A stretch of 64,000 bases of DNA from JAWLDA01 sp041686855 (GTDB lineage: Bacteria; Bacillota; Limnochordia; DTU080; RSA5), in NCBI GenBank assembly GCA_041686855.1, contig JAWLDA010000017.1, positions 1 to 64,000 on the forward strand, given 5' to 3'. Below, piece after piece: positions 25,557 through 33,932 of this stretch (positions are counted from its first letter, which is position 1; every line of letters begins with the position of its first letter). The notes under the pieces were generated by a model that made no database searches, was not told where the DNA came from, and saw only the letters and a program-made list of their open reading frames with translations. A program made the position numbers and the translations under genes.

Positions 25557-26591
25557 ATGCGAAGCAACGTCAGAGTTCATCATCTTTTTTTGGTCCTCGT
25601 CCTGTTGGTTTTTAGCGGTTGTGCCATCACTGGGCCGTCGTGGAATTCTGGAGGTTATGCCACCATCCAAGGTGCGATTCGCGACGGATCCGGTAAGAGC
25701 ATTGAAGCACCAGTCACAGTCTCGCTGGGACGCTCGTCCGTCACTCCGACTGACGGAGCCTATGCCATCGGTTGGGTTGCACCAGGGAAGTACATTTTGC
25801 GGGCGTCGAGCCCGGGGTATGAGGAGTATCAGCAGATCGTCTCCGTCCCATCCGGCGGGGAACTGACACACAACATTACGCTCAGCCCGGCCGGTATGCC
25901 TGCGGGCTCCTCCGGCACGCCACCGGCCAATTCCGGCACACCCGCTAACAACTCCGGTACTCCAGCAACACCGCGACCCGGTTCGTCGCTGCTTCCGCTT
26001 GCCGGCAAGACGATTGTCGTCGATCCCGGGCACGGCGGGTTTAATCCGAGTCTTGGGGACTTTGGCACATCCGGCGAGCATGGAATCGAAAAGCACAATG
26101 TCCTCGCAATAGCGCTCACTCTACGCGACCTCCTTGAGAGTTCGGGCGCCCACGTCATCATGACGCGCGAGAAGGACATCAACCCCAGCGTCGGCACCCG
26201 ATTTGAGACCGATCCATATGGACAGCTCAAGGCTCGGGTCGACCTGGCCAACCGTTCCGGAGCCGATGTTTACGTGAGCATTCACAACGACTGGCATAGC
26301 AACACAGAAGCCGCTGGAGTGAAAACCTTCTATTATAGTGAGGTTGGCCGTGAGCTCGCTAAACAGGTGCAAGAGGCCGTAGTTCACAGCCTCGGCGCCA
26401 CTGACCGGCAAACGGAATGGGGGCGGTTTCGGGTGATCCGAGAGACGACGATGCCGTCGATCCTCATTGAACTCGGCTTTTTAAGCAACCCCCAAGAGGA
26501 TTACCTGCTCTCCACACCGGAGTATCGAACGAGAGCCGCCCAAGGACTGCACGATGGGTTGGTTCAGTACTTCGAGACACGTGTAAGCTAA
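25557..26591 (+). CDS. Lipoprotein N-acetylmuramoyl-L-alanine amidase
   Basis: A cell-wall hydrolase of about 344 residues that cleaves the amide bond between muramic acid and the peptide stem. The N-terminus is a lipoprotein signal (HHLFLVLVLLVFSGC), so it is anchored to a membrane. Residues 30-120 form a carboxypeptidase-regulatory-like domain, followed by a Gly/Thr/Pro linker with repeated SGTP. The catalytic amidase_3 domain starts at KTIVVDPGHGGFNPS (zinc His), continues with GIEKHNVLAIALTLRDLLE (zinc Glu), VDLANRSGADVYVSIHND (zinc His) and PSILIELGFLSNPQED (catalytic Glu). ATG 25557 follows GGGGGA; the frame is open to 25476 but would bury the lipobox. Confidence 0.9.
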   Translation: MRSNVRVHHLFLVLVLLVFSGCAITGPSWNSGGYATIQGAIRDGSGKSIEAPVTVSLGRSSVTPTDGAYAIGWVAPGKYILRASSPGYEEYQQIVSVPSGGELTHNITLSPAGMPAGSSGTPPANSGTPANNSGTPATPRPGSSLLPLAGKTIVVDPGHGGFNPSLGDFGTSGEHGIEKHNVLAIALTLRDLLESSGAHVIMTREKDINPSVGTRFETDPYGQLKARVDLANRSGADVYVSIHNDWHSNTEAAGVKTFYYSEVGRELAKQVQEAVVHSLGATDRQTEWGRFRVIRETTMPSILIELGFLSNPQEDYLLSTPEYRTRAAQGLHDGLVQYFETRVS

Positions 26592-26696
26592 GCGAGTTTG
26601 CGCTGTTCGCAACCCGGGAATTATAGTTGTTCGTATGCAATTCGGAGTGTTGCAATTCACCGTTCCCTAAGTTGCGAATCCAGCAAAACCGGACTT

Positions 26697-26760
26697 GTTG
26701 CTTGCCTGGTGAGGAGTGATTCCTCTTCAGCGTGGAATCGATCCTCACCAGAGTGGCAAC
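26697..26760. repeat. Hairpin in repeat copy 1
   Basis: Outer arms GTTGC/GGCAAC and inner arms GTGAGGAGTGATTCC and GGAATCGATCCTCAC fold around the loop TCTTCAGCGT. The G-C pair that replaces the A-T pair of copy 2 at the stem base (GTGAGG/CCTCAC against ATGAGG/CCTCAT) is a paired change. Confidence 0.6.
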
Positions 26761-26926
26761 AACCGCCAAATCGCTGCGACAGGTGGCATCAACCCTAAAC
26801 GGGTCGTTTGGACCATCGCTTGTAGCTGGCCTTTACGCGAGACGCTTTCGCGTCTCTTGTCTGCCGGTTTCAATTCGTCGGTTCCAAGCCGCGAACAACG
26901 CATGGAATCAGCGCAAATTCCGCCTT

Positions 26927-26990
26927 GTTGCCTGCCTGATGAGGAACGATTCCTCTTCAGTGTGGAATCGTTCCTCATGAGACTGGCAAC
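26927..26990. repeat. Hairpin in repeat copy 2
   Basis: The inner stem ATGAGGAACGATTCC with GGAATCGTTCCTCAT is perfect over 15 bp, around the loop TCTTCAGTGT. The outer GTTGCC/GGCAAC arms extend the pairing to a total of about 27 positions with a few mismatches. Confidence 0.65.
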
Positions 26991-27156
26991 AACCGCTACA
27001 TCGCTGCGGCAGGTGGCATCAACGCTAAACGGGGCGTTTGGACCAACGCTTGTAGCTGGCCTTTACGCGAATCGCTTTCGCGCCTTTTGTCTGCCAATTC
27101 CAATTCGACGGCTCCATACCACGTACAACCCGGGAATCAGGGCACAAAACCGCCTT

Positions 27157-27220
27157 GTTGCCTGCCTGATGGGGAGCGATTCCTCTTCAGCGTGGAATCG
27201 TTCCTCATCAGACTGGCAAC
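27157..27220. repeat. Hairpin in repeat copy 3
   Basis: The arms GATGGGGAGCGATTCC and GGAATCGTTCCTCATC pair around TCTTCAGCGT. The two differences from copy 2 on the left arm turn A-T pairs into G-T, which still pair in RNA. Confidence 0.6.
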
Positions 27221-27749
27221 ATCCGCCACACCGCTGCGCGCTTTGGTCAAGCTCATTGGCCAGTCAATTAGCCGCTGTAACCCGTGTCCTCAATCGGCAT
27301 GACCGAAGCAACGTCTCCCCGGCGTTGACGGGGAGAAACGTCCGAATGCGGACGACCCGTCCATTCACCTCTGTTGTGACCTCGCTGAGCGCGTCTCCTC
27401 AGGCGTCGAAGTCGCGCCCCAATCGGTCACCGCGCTTCAGCCAGGCTCCCAAATCGACGTCAGGCCCAAAGGCACAGCAATGTGAAACGGTGTGACCAGA
27501 GCTGTACTGAACTGAGCTGTGCTGACCGGTCCCGTCCTCCACCGTCTCCCCTAAATAAGTAGAGCCATGAGTTTGAAACTCACCACCAATCCTCTCCAAG
27601 AAGGCCATCAGTCGCAACAGACCCCGCCGGTTTCCCACCACCCAATCTACCCCATCGCTCGCGAATGCCCTTGCCGGGAGCTTCCCCTAGGGGTCTGTAC
27701 CTCCAGCCCGGATCGCCTCTATCTTACGTTATGTTGGCCCGAGGGTGAC

Positions 27750-27776
27750 ACTGGGCGGCCTAGTCGACCGCCCAGT
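27750..27776 (-). terminator. Hairpin downstream of solute-binding-protein remnant
   Basis: ACTGGGCGG (27750-27758) and CCGCCCAGT (27768-27776) form a 9-bp stem 12 bases beyond the stop of the remnant gene on the minus strand. It is probably the surviving terminator of the former gene; there is no clear T-run. Confidence 0.5.
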
Positions 27777-27787
27777 TCCTAGGTACA

Positions 27788-28017
27788 TTACTGTTGCAGA
27801 ACCGCGTTAGCGATCCGCTCCGCCTCTGCAAGCGCCGCCGAAGCAGCTATGGTGCCCCGTTCAACTTCTACGAGAAGCGGACCCATCTGGCGATTGATCT
27901 CGGAGAAGCGAATGTACGGATACGGCTTCGCCGTGTTAAATATGTCCGGCGAGACCTCCATATACGGATAAGCGCGCATGGATTCTGCGAATGCGTCACT
28001 TTGGAGCTGTAACGTGC
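27788..28017 (-). pseudogene. C-terminal remnant of a solute-binding protein
   Basis: The last ~75 residues of a sugar ABC binding protein survive here. The fragment reads AFAESMRAYPYMEV, then SEINRQMGPLLVEVERGT and ALAEAERIANAVLQQ. It aligns by eye with the end of the protein at 8319 (DALDDYPYLM, GEINRRIQPLFAQVARGE, ALAEAERLANDALKQ). The frame is closed by TAA just upstream of 28017, and no start or signal peptide is present, so the rest of the gene has been lost. This shows that binding-protein genes in this region turn over by duplication and decay. Confidence 0.75.
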
Positions 28018-28136
28018 GGCTCGATTATTTCAGGCATCCAGTCAGGAGAGAGCGAAGTTTGTCAACGCTTACACGTAGCAAGCCTCATTCGTGCGCGCTC
28101 CGTCGATGCGCGCCAAGCAAATGTATATGAGCTATT

Positions 28137-29147
28137 TCAGACGGCCGTAGTAGAAAGTGGGGCGGTGATCCACCGAACTTCGGAGTATCTTGGAACTTCG
28201 ATGGGCTCATCGTGGGTGCAGCTACCGCGGGCCCTGACCACCTCTGTCACGTGTACCTCCGCCTCGCAGAAGGAAACCTCTCCCCCAGGCAGCTCGACTT
28301 CTAATTGCAGGCGAGCGCACCGCTTGTCATCATCAACGCTTAGAAGCTTTCCTACTTTGGGATAGTCGCTCCACGCCCAGCCTTCACGCATCAGGAGCGC
28401 TGCCTCTGCTACCTGCTCAAACGGCGTTTTCAGTCCCACCCAACCTCGGTAATGAGGTCGCAATGGTGCGAACGAGTCGGATCGGTTCACCAACGGCTCG
28501 AGAGACTCAGGTGAGAGGTGCCCCCAATACCGCCCTTCCGGAAAGTCGAGGAGCGTCGGCGCAAACCGGTGTCCACCGAAATGACTCACTCGCCAGACCC
28601 GAATCGACGGTGAACCCGAACTGCAGTACGACTCACGCAGCGTCTTGTAGATCGGAAAACCAAACTTGCCGCAACAGGCGTCGACACTGCCGTGCGTACA
28701 CACCAAGAGGTCACGCACCCTGCCTCTCTCACCGTCACCATCCGCGTTCTCACGGTATGCCTCGAATCGCTCGAGCCTTTCCGTCTGATTTAAATACGCA
28801 GCGACCAACGGTGCAACCATGCTCTGGGGTACTGCATACTCGTGGCGACGCAGTACGGAGAAACGCCCGGACGGCCGACTAAAGAACAGAACACGACGAT
28901 GCCCGCTACGGGAGTATTCCGAATCAGGAGCGATGGCCAGTGGACGGAAGTGAACGCCTCGCGTACGAGCCTCCTCCATCACGTGTAAGAGATCCTTTCC
29001 GATCCGTCCCGTCTCCTCGAGTAGACCCGGCCACGGCAACGAGGTTTCGATGATGGCGTAGTGATCATAACTCGTTGCTGTGCCGACGGGATCGTCATGA
29101 GAGGCCTGGGAGATCAGCGAACACATCGACGTGTCGATAGGAGGCAC
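28137..29147 (-). CDS. Suc_Fer/Apd1-like [2Fe-2S] thioredoxin-fold protein (iron operon)
   Basis: A 336-residue member of the sucrase/ferredoxin-like family (thioredoxin-fold ferredoxins; the yeast member is Apd1). The cluster motifs are visible: DLLVCTHGSVDACCGKFG near residue 147 with the Cys ligands, and the bis-histidine motif HFGGH in RVSHFGGHRFAP near 185. The C-terminal third (VGLKTPFEQVAEAALLMREGWAWSDYP) is shared with the paralogue at 41467. It is last in the iron-siderophore operon, so a role as ferric-siderophore reductase or electron donor is a reasonable inference. GTG at 29147 is assumed as the start; the ribosome site AAAGGA is very close. Confidence 0.82.
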   Translation of the reverse strand: MPPIDTSMCSLISQASHDDPVGTATSYDHYAIIETSLPWPGLLEETGRIGKDLLHVMEEARTRGVHFRPLAIAPDSEYSRSGHRRVLFFSRPSGRFSVLRRHEYAVPQSMVAPLVAAYLNQTERLERFEAYRENADGDGERGRVRDLLVCTHGSVDACCGKFGFPIYKTLRESYCSSGSPSIRVWRVSHFGGHRFAPTLLDFPEGRYWGHLSPESLEPLVNRSDSFAPLRPHYRGWVGLKTPFEQVAEAALLMREGWAWSDYPKVGKLLSVDDDKRCARLQLEVELPGGEVSFCEAEVHVTEVVRARGSCTHDEPIEVPRYSEVRWITAPLSTTAV

Positions 29148-29173
29148 ATCCTTTCAGGTACCATGGGAGCATG

Positions 29174-29205
29174 GGGGCAGGGTACAAAGCGCCAGTCCCT
29201 GCCCC
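29174..29205 (-). terminator. Stem-loop between FecB fusion gene and Suc_Fer gene
   Basis: GGGGCAGGG (29174-29182) pairs with CCCTGCCCC (29197-29205), a 9-bp GC-rich stem in the 68-base gap. No T-run follows, so partial termination or mRNA protection is more likely than full termination. Confidence 0.5.
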
Positions 29206-29215
29206 ACCAAGCCAC

Positions 29216-30997
29216 TCACTCTGCGACATACTCAAACAAGTCGTCCACAATCAAGTTGGCGGCCGTGATGCCGAGCCCGCTCAGCCACGCTTCCCAGTCG
29301 ACTTGGTGAACACGGCCATTCTTGACCGCGTCGAGCTGCGCCCAAAGTGGGTTGGTTACAATCGTGCGCTGCAGGAGCGAGTTCTCCGGATCACGACTAA
29401 ACCACAGGATTACGTCGCCGTCCATCTGCGGGATGCTTTCGGCTCCTAAGCGCTCCATAAAGGAGTTCCCACGCTGCGACGGAGGTCGAGGAAGGCCCGC
29501 ATCCTCAATGATGCCTCCGCTAAACGATTGTCGGAGATAGGCGCGTGTGTGGTCGGATCGTGCTCGCAGCACCGAGATCTCCGTTGTGTTTAGACGATCT
29601 CCTAGTCTGCTGCGGAGCTCCTCAAGGCGAGCATCGTACCGTGCCAGCAACTCTTCGCCCTCGCCAGGAATTCCAAGGGCCTCAGCCTGGAGCGAAAGGT
29701 TCTCCTTCCACGTGGCACCAAGGGTTGGTACGAGGACTGTTGGTGCAATCTGCGAGAGTGCATTGTAGATCGCCTCGTGCGTATCTCTGGATCCCAGGAT
29801 AAGGTCAGGCCGTAACCTGGCGATGCGTTCGAGGCTAGGTTGATCAATGGTGCCGACGTTAGCGATTCCCTCGACGTCGTATGCACGCTTTATGTAGCTC
29901 GGAAACGGATCATCATTAAAGACGGTCGTCGCTCCGACCGGCTTAATCCCCAACGCCAGCACGTTGTCCAAGCCCCCATTGTCCAGAACGACCACACGCT
30001 CCGTGGACGCGGGCACGATCGTCGTACCCATGGCGTGCGCAATAACCCACTCGTTCAGGAAGAACGCGAAGAGGTCGTCCAGCATACGGTTGGCCGAGAG
30101 GATACCGCCGCCGAGGTTCCAGTTGATCTCGTTGACGTGATGCACGTCTCCGGAACGGGCCGCCTTGAGGCTTCGCCAAAGCGGGTGGCTCACCCACTTC
30201 TTCTCGAGCTCCGATCCACCCTCTGGCCCGGACCACCAATCGGAGGTCATCACAAAGATGACGTCGCCGTCTATCTCGAGGATGCGTTCCATGCTCTGAA
30301 GCGTGACAACTTGAGGCGATGAGTCCCAATCCGCGACCTGCTGGGCTTTGGGCCGCTTCAAACCGGCTTCACGAATTACGGAACCAGGGAACCCGGTTGT
30401 GTATATGCGAACCTCCCCGCCGCCAAAGCGGACAATCGAAACCTCGGTGGATAACCGATCGCCCATCTTGGCTTTAAAGTCGGCGATCCGATCCTCCCAG
30501 GCCTGAAGGATTCGCAGACCCTCTTCCTCCTTCCCCATCGCGTTGGCGTACAGAGGGAGGTTCTCTTTCCAGGCCATCCCAATCGTCTCGGCAAAGACCG
30601 TAGGAGCGATTGCCGAGAGTTGGTTGTAGATCGCCTGATGCCGCAGTTTACTTCCGATAATCAGATCGGGCTTCAGCCGGGCGATGGTCTCAAGATCGGG
30701 TTGCGTCTCACCTCCGACAAGCGTGACGCCATTCATCTCGTCGGCAATTTGGGGATACCAGGGATCCCCGACCCACGACGCAACGGCCCCGACCGGCGTG
30801 ACACCTAGAGCAAGGGCAGCTTCTGTCGCACCTTGACCCAGTGTGACTACACGCTGAGGTGTATATGCAACCGCAGTGGTGCCCATTGCATGCTCAATGA
30901 CCGCAGCGGATGTCGTTCCAACCGCAACAAACATGAGGGTGATCGCCATGAGCGTAGCGACGACCACATTGGACGCGTGAGAGTTTCGAAGTGACAC
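29216..30997 (-). CDS. Tandem-fused iron-siderophore binding protein (two FecB domains)
   Basis: About 593 residues, twice the family length. A signal peptide (VVVATLMAITLMFVAVG) precedes two complete FecB/FepB-type periplasmic binding domains. Each begins with the same motif: VIEHAMGTTAVAYTPQRVVTLG near residue 33 and VIAHAMGTTIVPASTERVVVLD near 318. Each contains a copy of RLKPDLIIGSKLRHQAIYNQL or RLRPDLILGSRDTHEAIYNAL. Between them there is no linker. The start is probably GTG 30997, seven bases after AGGAGG. The stop and frame are continuous, so this is a real gene fusion and not an annotation artefact. Two domains could bind two ligands or present ligand to one permease pair. Confidence 0.88.
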   Translation of the reverse strand: MSLRNSHASNVVVATLMAITLMFVAVGTTSAAVIEHAMGTTAVAYTPQRVVTLGQGATEAALALGVTPVGAVASWVGDPWYPQIADEMNGVTLVGGETQPDLETIARLKPDLIIGSKLRHQAIYNQLSAIAPTVFAETIGMAWKENLPLYANAMGKEEEGLRILQAWEDRIADFKAKMGDRLSTEVSIVRFGGGEVRIYTTGFPGSVIREAGLKRPKAQQVADWDSSPQVVTLQSMERILEIDGDVIFVMTSDWWSGPEGGSELEKKWVSHPLWRSLKAARSGDVHHVNEINWNLGGGILSANRMLDDLFAFFLNEWVIAHAMGTTIVPASTERVVVLDNGGLDNVLALGIKPVGATTVFNDDPFPSYIKRAYDVEGIANVGTIDQPSLERIARLRPDLILGSRDTHEAIYNALSQIAPTVLVPTLGATWKENLSLQAEALGIPGEGEELLARYDARLEELRSRLGDRLNTTEISVLRARSDHTRAYLRQSFSGGIIEDAGLPRPPSQRGNSFMERLGAESIPQMDGDVILWFSRDPENSLLQRTIVTNPLWAQLDAVKNGRVHQVDWEAWLSGLGITAANLIVDDLFEYVAE

Positions 30998-31027
30998 AGG
31001 CACTCCTCCTAATTTACGTGGCGAGAA

Positions 31028-31975
31028 TCACTCGCCGAGAAAGATTTCGTAGAGGTTGTCGAGCATGACATTCGCAGAGAGAATGCTGCCGCTAAGATTC
31101 CAATGCGTCTCGTCGACCGCGTACACAGCTCCCGTCTTAACCGCTTTAAGGCTCCTGCCCAATGGGTGGTTTAGCCAGTCGTCACGCATCTGGTTGCTTG
31201 CTTCTTCTCGCCCGCGAAAAGCATCGGCAAAATAGAAGAGCACGTCGCCATCCATCATCGGGATCTGTTCCCTGGTGATCGTAATGTGTTGTGGAGCGGT
31301 GGCCCAATCCTCCACCTGCTGCGCCTTGGGACGTTGTAAGCCCGCGGCTTGGATCACCGATCCGGGAAAGCCAGTCAAGTAAATACGCACGCCGTTGTTC
31401 CGGAAGCGCACGATGGAGACCTCGGTCGCCAAACGCTCACCCATTTGGGCTTTGAACTGGGCGAGTCGTTCATCCCACGCGTGTAAGAGTCGCTCCGCTT
31501 CTTCGACCCTCCCCAGAGCCTGGGCGTCCGTGACGAAATTCTCACGCCACACCATCCCGGCCGTTTCGTGAAAGATCGTCGGCGCAATCGCGGCCAACTT
31601 GTCGTAGATCGCTTGGTGCCTGCTCTTGCTGCCGATAATGAGGTCGGGCTTTAGGCCAAAGATGGTCTCTAGCTCTGGTTCCAACTCCCCACCGACGAGT
31701 GTGACGCCTTTCATGCGGTCGGAGATGAACGGGTACCAAGGCTCTCCTTTCCAAGAGCTCACCGCACCGACCGGCGTGATCCCGAGGGCAAGTACAGCTT
31801 CTGTTGCATGTTGTGTAAGCGTGACCACACGCTGCGGTGTGCCTTGGATCTCGGTTGTTCCCATCGCGTGCTCAATGACCGTAGCTGAGGCTTGTCCAAA
31901 GAGAAGGAGCATCAGCGAAACGGCGATGAGTGCAGGCGTGACGCTCCTACGACGAACTGCGACTAACTTAGGCAT
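31028..31975 (-). CDS. Iron-siderophore ABC transporter binding protein
   Basis: A 315-residue single-domain FecB/FepB-type periplasmic protein, closely similar to each half of the fused gene downstream (ATVIEHAMGTTEIQGTPQRVVTLT and LKPDLIIGSKSRHQAIYDKL). The signal peptide is VTPALIAVSLMLLLFGQASA. The ATG at 31975 has an excellent GGAGG seven bases upstream; the frame extends to 32020 but that would overlap the ATPase gene and bury the signal peptide. It is the third gene from the membrane components, 24 bases before the fused FecB gene. Confidence 0.9.
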   Translation of the reverse strand: MPKLVAVRRRSVTPALIAVSLMLLLFGQASATVIEHAMGTTEIQGTPQRVVTLTQHATEAVLALGITPVGAVSSWKGEPWYPFISDRMKGVTLVGGELEPELETIFGLKPDLIIGSKSRHQAIYDKLAAIAPTIFHETAGMVWRENFVTDAQALGRVEEAERLLHAWDERLAQFKAQMGERLATEVSIVRFRNNGVRIYLTGFPGSVIQAAGLQRPKAQQVEDWATAPQHITITREQIPMMDGDVLFYFADAFRGREEASNQMRDDWLNHPLGRSLKAVKTGAVYAVDETHWNLSGSILSANVMLDNLYEIFLGE

Positions 31976-32016
31976 GGTGAATCCTCCAATCCACAGACCA
32001 TGAGTGGAAACAAACA

Positions 32017-32868
32017 TCAATTTCGCTCGGTGGTCGCTTGGTTAATGAGCGCTTCAACCTGGTGGCGTGCCTCCAACCGCTTGAACGCTTTGCACACCGG
32101 AACGCACATCGGGGTGTCGGAAATAGGATCTTGAACGACGCAGCAGTCCAGGCCGAACACCTCGCGAATCACCTCTCGGCTGATCACCTCGCTGGGTTCC
32201 CCTTGGGTAAAGATACGGCCCTCTCGAATCGCGACGAGATGGTGGGCATACCGACACGCCTGGTTGAGGTCGTGGAGGACCATGACAATCGTGCGCCCTT
32301 CGGTCTCTTGAAGCTCGGAGAGGAGGTCGAGCACTTCGACCTGGTGAGCCATATCAAGGTACGTAGTCGGTTCATCGAGGATCAGGATGCGGGTGCCCTG
32401 AGCCAATGTCATCGCAATCCACGCCTTTTGGCGCTGACCGCCTGAAAGCGCTTCCAGCGACCTGTCGGCCAGCTCCGTCATTCCGGTAAGCTCCAGCGCC
32501 TCTTCCACCATCGTTTGGTCGTCGTCGGACCACTGTTCGTACCAGCGTTGGTGGGGGTACCGGCCCTGCGCGACCAGCTCTTTGACCGTAAGCCCTTCGG
32601 GAGCTGCCGGTCCTTGCGGCAAAATCCCAAGACGCTTGGCCACCTCTTTGGTCGACATACGGACGATCGACGCGCTGTCGAGGTACACTGCGCCTTCTTT
32701 GGGCTTCATCAGCCTGGCAAGCCCGCGCAGGAGTGTTGATTTCCCCGACCCGTTGCTCCCAACGAGAACCGTAATTTTACCGCGGGGAATACGCAGGTCC
32801 ATCTCTTTCACAATCGCCTTCTCCCCGTAAGAAAGCGTCAGCTGTTTTGTCTCCAACTCGTGCTCCAT
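32017..32868 (-). CDS. Iron-siderophore ABC transporter ATP-binding protein
   Basis: A FecE/FepC-type ATPase of about 283 residues. The Walker A is LVGSNGSGKSTLLRGL near residue 37, the Q-loop is near LGILPQGP, the signature is LSGGQRQKAWIAM near 143, the Walker B is ILILDEPTTYLDMAHQ near 163 and the H-loop is MVLHDLNQACRYAHH. The C-terminal extension (CCVVQDPISDTPMCVPVCK) has four cysteines, unusual for this family and possibly metal or redox sensitive. ATG 32868 follows AAAGGAG with nine bases of spacing. Confidence 0.93.
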   Translation of the reverse strand: MEHELETKQLTLSYGEKAIVKEMDLRIPRGKITVLVGSNGSGKSTLLRGLARLMKPKEGAVYLDSASIVRMSTKEVAKRLGILPQGPAAPEGLTVKELVAQGRYPHQRWYEQWSDDDQTMVEEALELTGMTELADRSLEALSGGQRQKAWIAMTLAQGTRILILDEPTTYLDMAHQVEVLDLLSELQETEGRTIVMVLHDLNQACRYAHHLVAIREGRIFTQGEPSEVISREVIREVFGLDCCVVQDPISDTPMCVPVCKAFKRLEARHQVEALINQATTERN

Positions 32869-32894
32869 CACTCAACACTCCTTTGTGCAGGCTG

Positions 32895-33932
32895 TTACGC
32901 TTTACGTGTGCGGTAGAGAAGGTACAAAAAGTACGGCGCCCCAAGAGCGGCCGTGATGAGCCCGCAGGGGATTTCGTACGGCGCGAAGAGGACCCGTCCA
33001 AGCAGGTCGGAGCCGACGACGAGCGCTGCTCCCACGAGCGCAGCGGTGGGGAGTAGCCCCTCATGACTCGGCCCGCTCAGACGGCGAGCGATGTGCGGCG
33101 CCATCAGGCCGACGAACCCAATCGGACCGGCGACGGCCACCGAAGCTCCGGCCAAAGCGACGCTGCACAGCAACAGTAGGCCCCGTTGCCATTCCACCCG
33201 GCTGCCCAGCCCTCGGGCGACGTCGTCGCCCAAATGCAGCGCATTGAGGTGCCTGGCAAGTCCAAACGTTAACGGAATGAAGAGCGCCATCCAAGGGAGT
33301 ATCTGCCTTACGTGTTCCCAACTCCGGCCGTATACACTGCCCGACATCCATACCATGGCTTGGCTCACAACGTATATGGGGCCGAATGTAATCAGCGCAG
33401 TTGTAATTGCGCCTGCCAACGACGCAATGCCGATACCGACAAGAATCAAACGCATCGGTGAGCTCCCTTTTTTCCACGCGAGGGTGTAGGCGAGGAGCGT
33501 CGCCAAGGCGGCGCCGCCGAACGCCGCGACAGGAAGCCACTGGATGGGCAGTGACGGAACCAAGACCAAGAGAATGACCGCTGCCAAGTTCGCCCCTGCG
33601 TTGAGACCAATCACGCCTGGCGAGGCCAAGTCGTTGCGCGTCAGTCCCTGAAGAATCGCTCCCGAGAGCGCCATACCCATCCCGACCAGCGCGGCGACTA
33701 CGGCGCGAGGCAAGCGAAGTGTATTCACGATAAAGTCGTGATCACTCTCTCCTCTCCCCAAGACTGTCTTGATGACCTCGAGTGGCGCTATGGGATACTC
33801 GCCGACTCCCACGTCGACCACCATGATCGCAAGAGTGACCAGACTGAGGCCCACCAACACTGGCGGGACACGCCGGTCTAAGCGGAAGGAGACCGGGAGA
33901 ACCCTCGAACGAACGGCTATCCACCCTTTCAT
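32895..33932 (-). CDS. FecCD-family permease (second subunit)
   Basis: A membrane permease of about 345 residues for ferric-siderophore import. Multiple hydrophobic segments are present, with the family motif LPRAVVAALVGMGMALSGAILQGLTRNDLASPGVIGLNAGAN near residue 80, and LGDDVARGLG and GPIGFVGLMAPHIARRLSGP further on. The ATG at 33932 overlaps the stop of the upstream permease gene as ATGA (33929-33932), showing translational coupling. The frame runs open to 34388, but that stretch is an antisense-like shadow of the first permease gene and has no membrane character. Confidence 0.93.
   Translation of the reverse strand: MKGWIAVRSRVLPVSFRLDRRVPPVLVGLSLVTLAIMVVDVGVGEYPIAPLEVIKTVLGRGESDHDFIVNTLRLPRAVVAALVGMGMALSGAILQGLTRNDLASPGVIGLNAGANLAAVILLVLVPSLPIQWLPVAAFGGAALATLLAYTLAWKKGSSPMRLILVGIGIASLAGAITTALITFGPIYVVSQAMVWMSGSVYGRSWEHVRQILPWMALFIPLTFGLARHLNALHLGDDVARGLGSRVEWQRGLLLLCSVALAGASVAVAGPIGFVGLMAPHIARRLSGPSHEGLLPTAALVGAALVVGSDLLGRVLFAPYEIPCGLITAALGAPYFLYLLYRTRKA

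Larger units (their letters stand above)
26677..27238. repeat. 230-bp tandem repeat array (about 2.4 copies)
   Basis: The start of the unit (CTTGTTGC) recurs at 26694, 26924 and 27154, giving an exact period of 230 bases. Copies one and two are full length; copy three stops near 27238. Identity is high but imperfect, with scattered substitutions and no length change between copies. Each copy begins with a long hairpin (26697-26760, 26927-26990, 27157-27220) and the full copies carry conserved small stems such as AAACG/CGTTT. The copies look like an old, structured duplication rather than a recent one. Confidence 0.85.
26592..27787. other. Large gene-free region with tandem repeats
   Basis: About 1.2 kb with no credible protein gene. 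It contains the 230-bp tandem repeat array (26677-27238), then roughly 500 bases of non-repeated sequence. The latter includes an 8-bp hairpin (TCTCCCCG at 27314-27321 with CGGGGAGA at 27329-27336) and a terminator-like hairpin at 27750-27776. Reading frames that span the repeats exist on both strands, but shift between copies because 230 is not a multiple of three. Confidence 0.7.

Noticed and set aside
26677..27238. CRISPR-like array
   Set aside because: The repeat is 230 bases with no unique spacers and no cas genes nearby.
26716..27495. 259-residue plus-strand frame across the repeat array
   Set aside because: The frame shifts relative to the repeat at each copy because 230 is not a multiple of three, both strands are open, and the translation shows no domain or start site.
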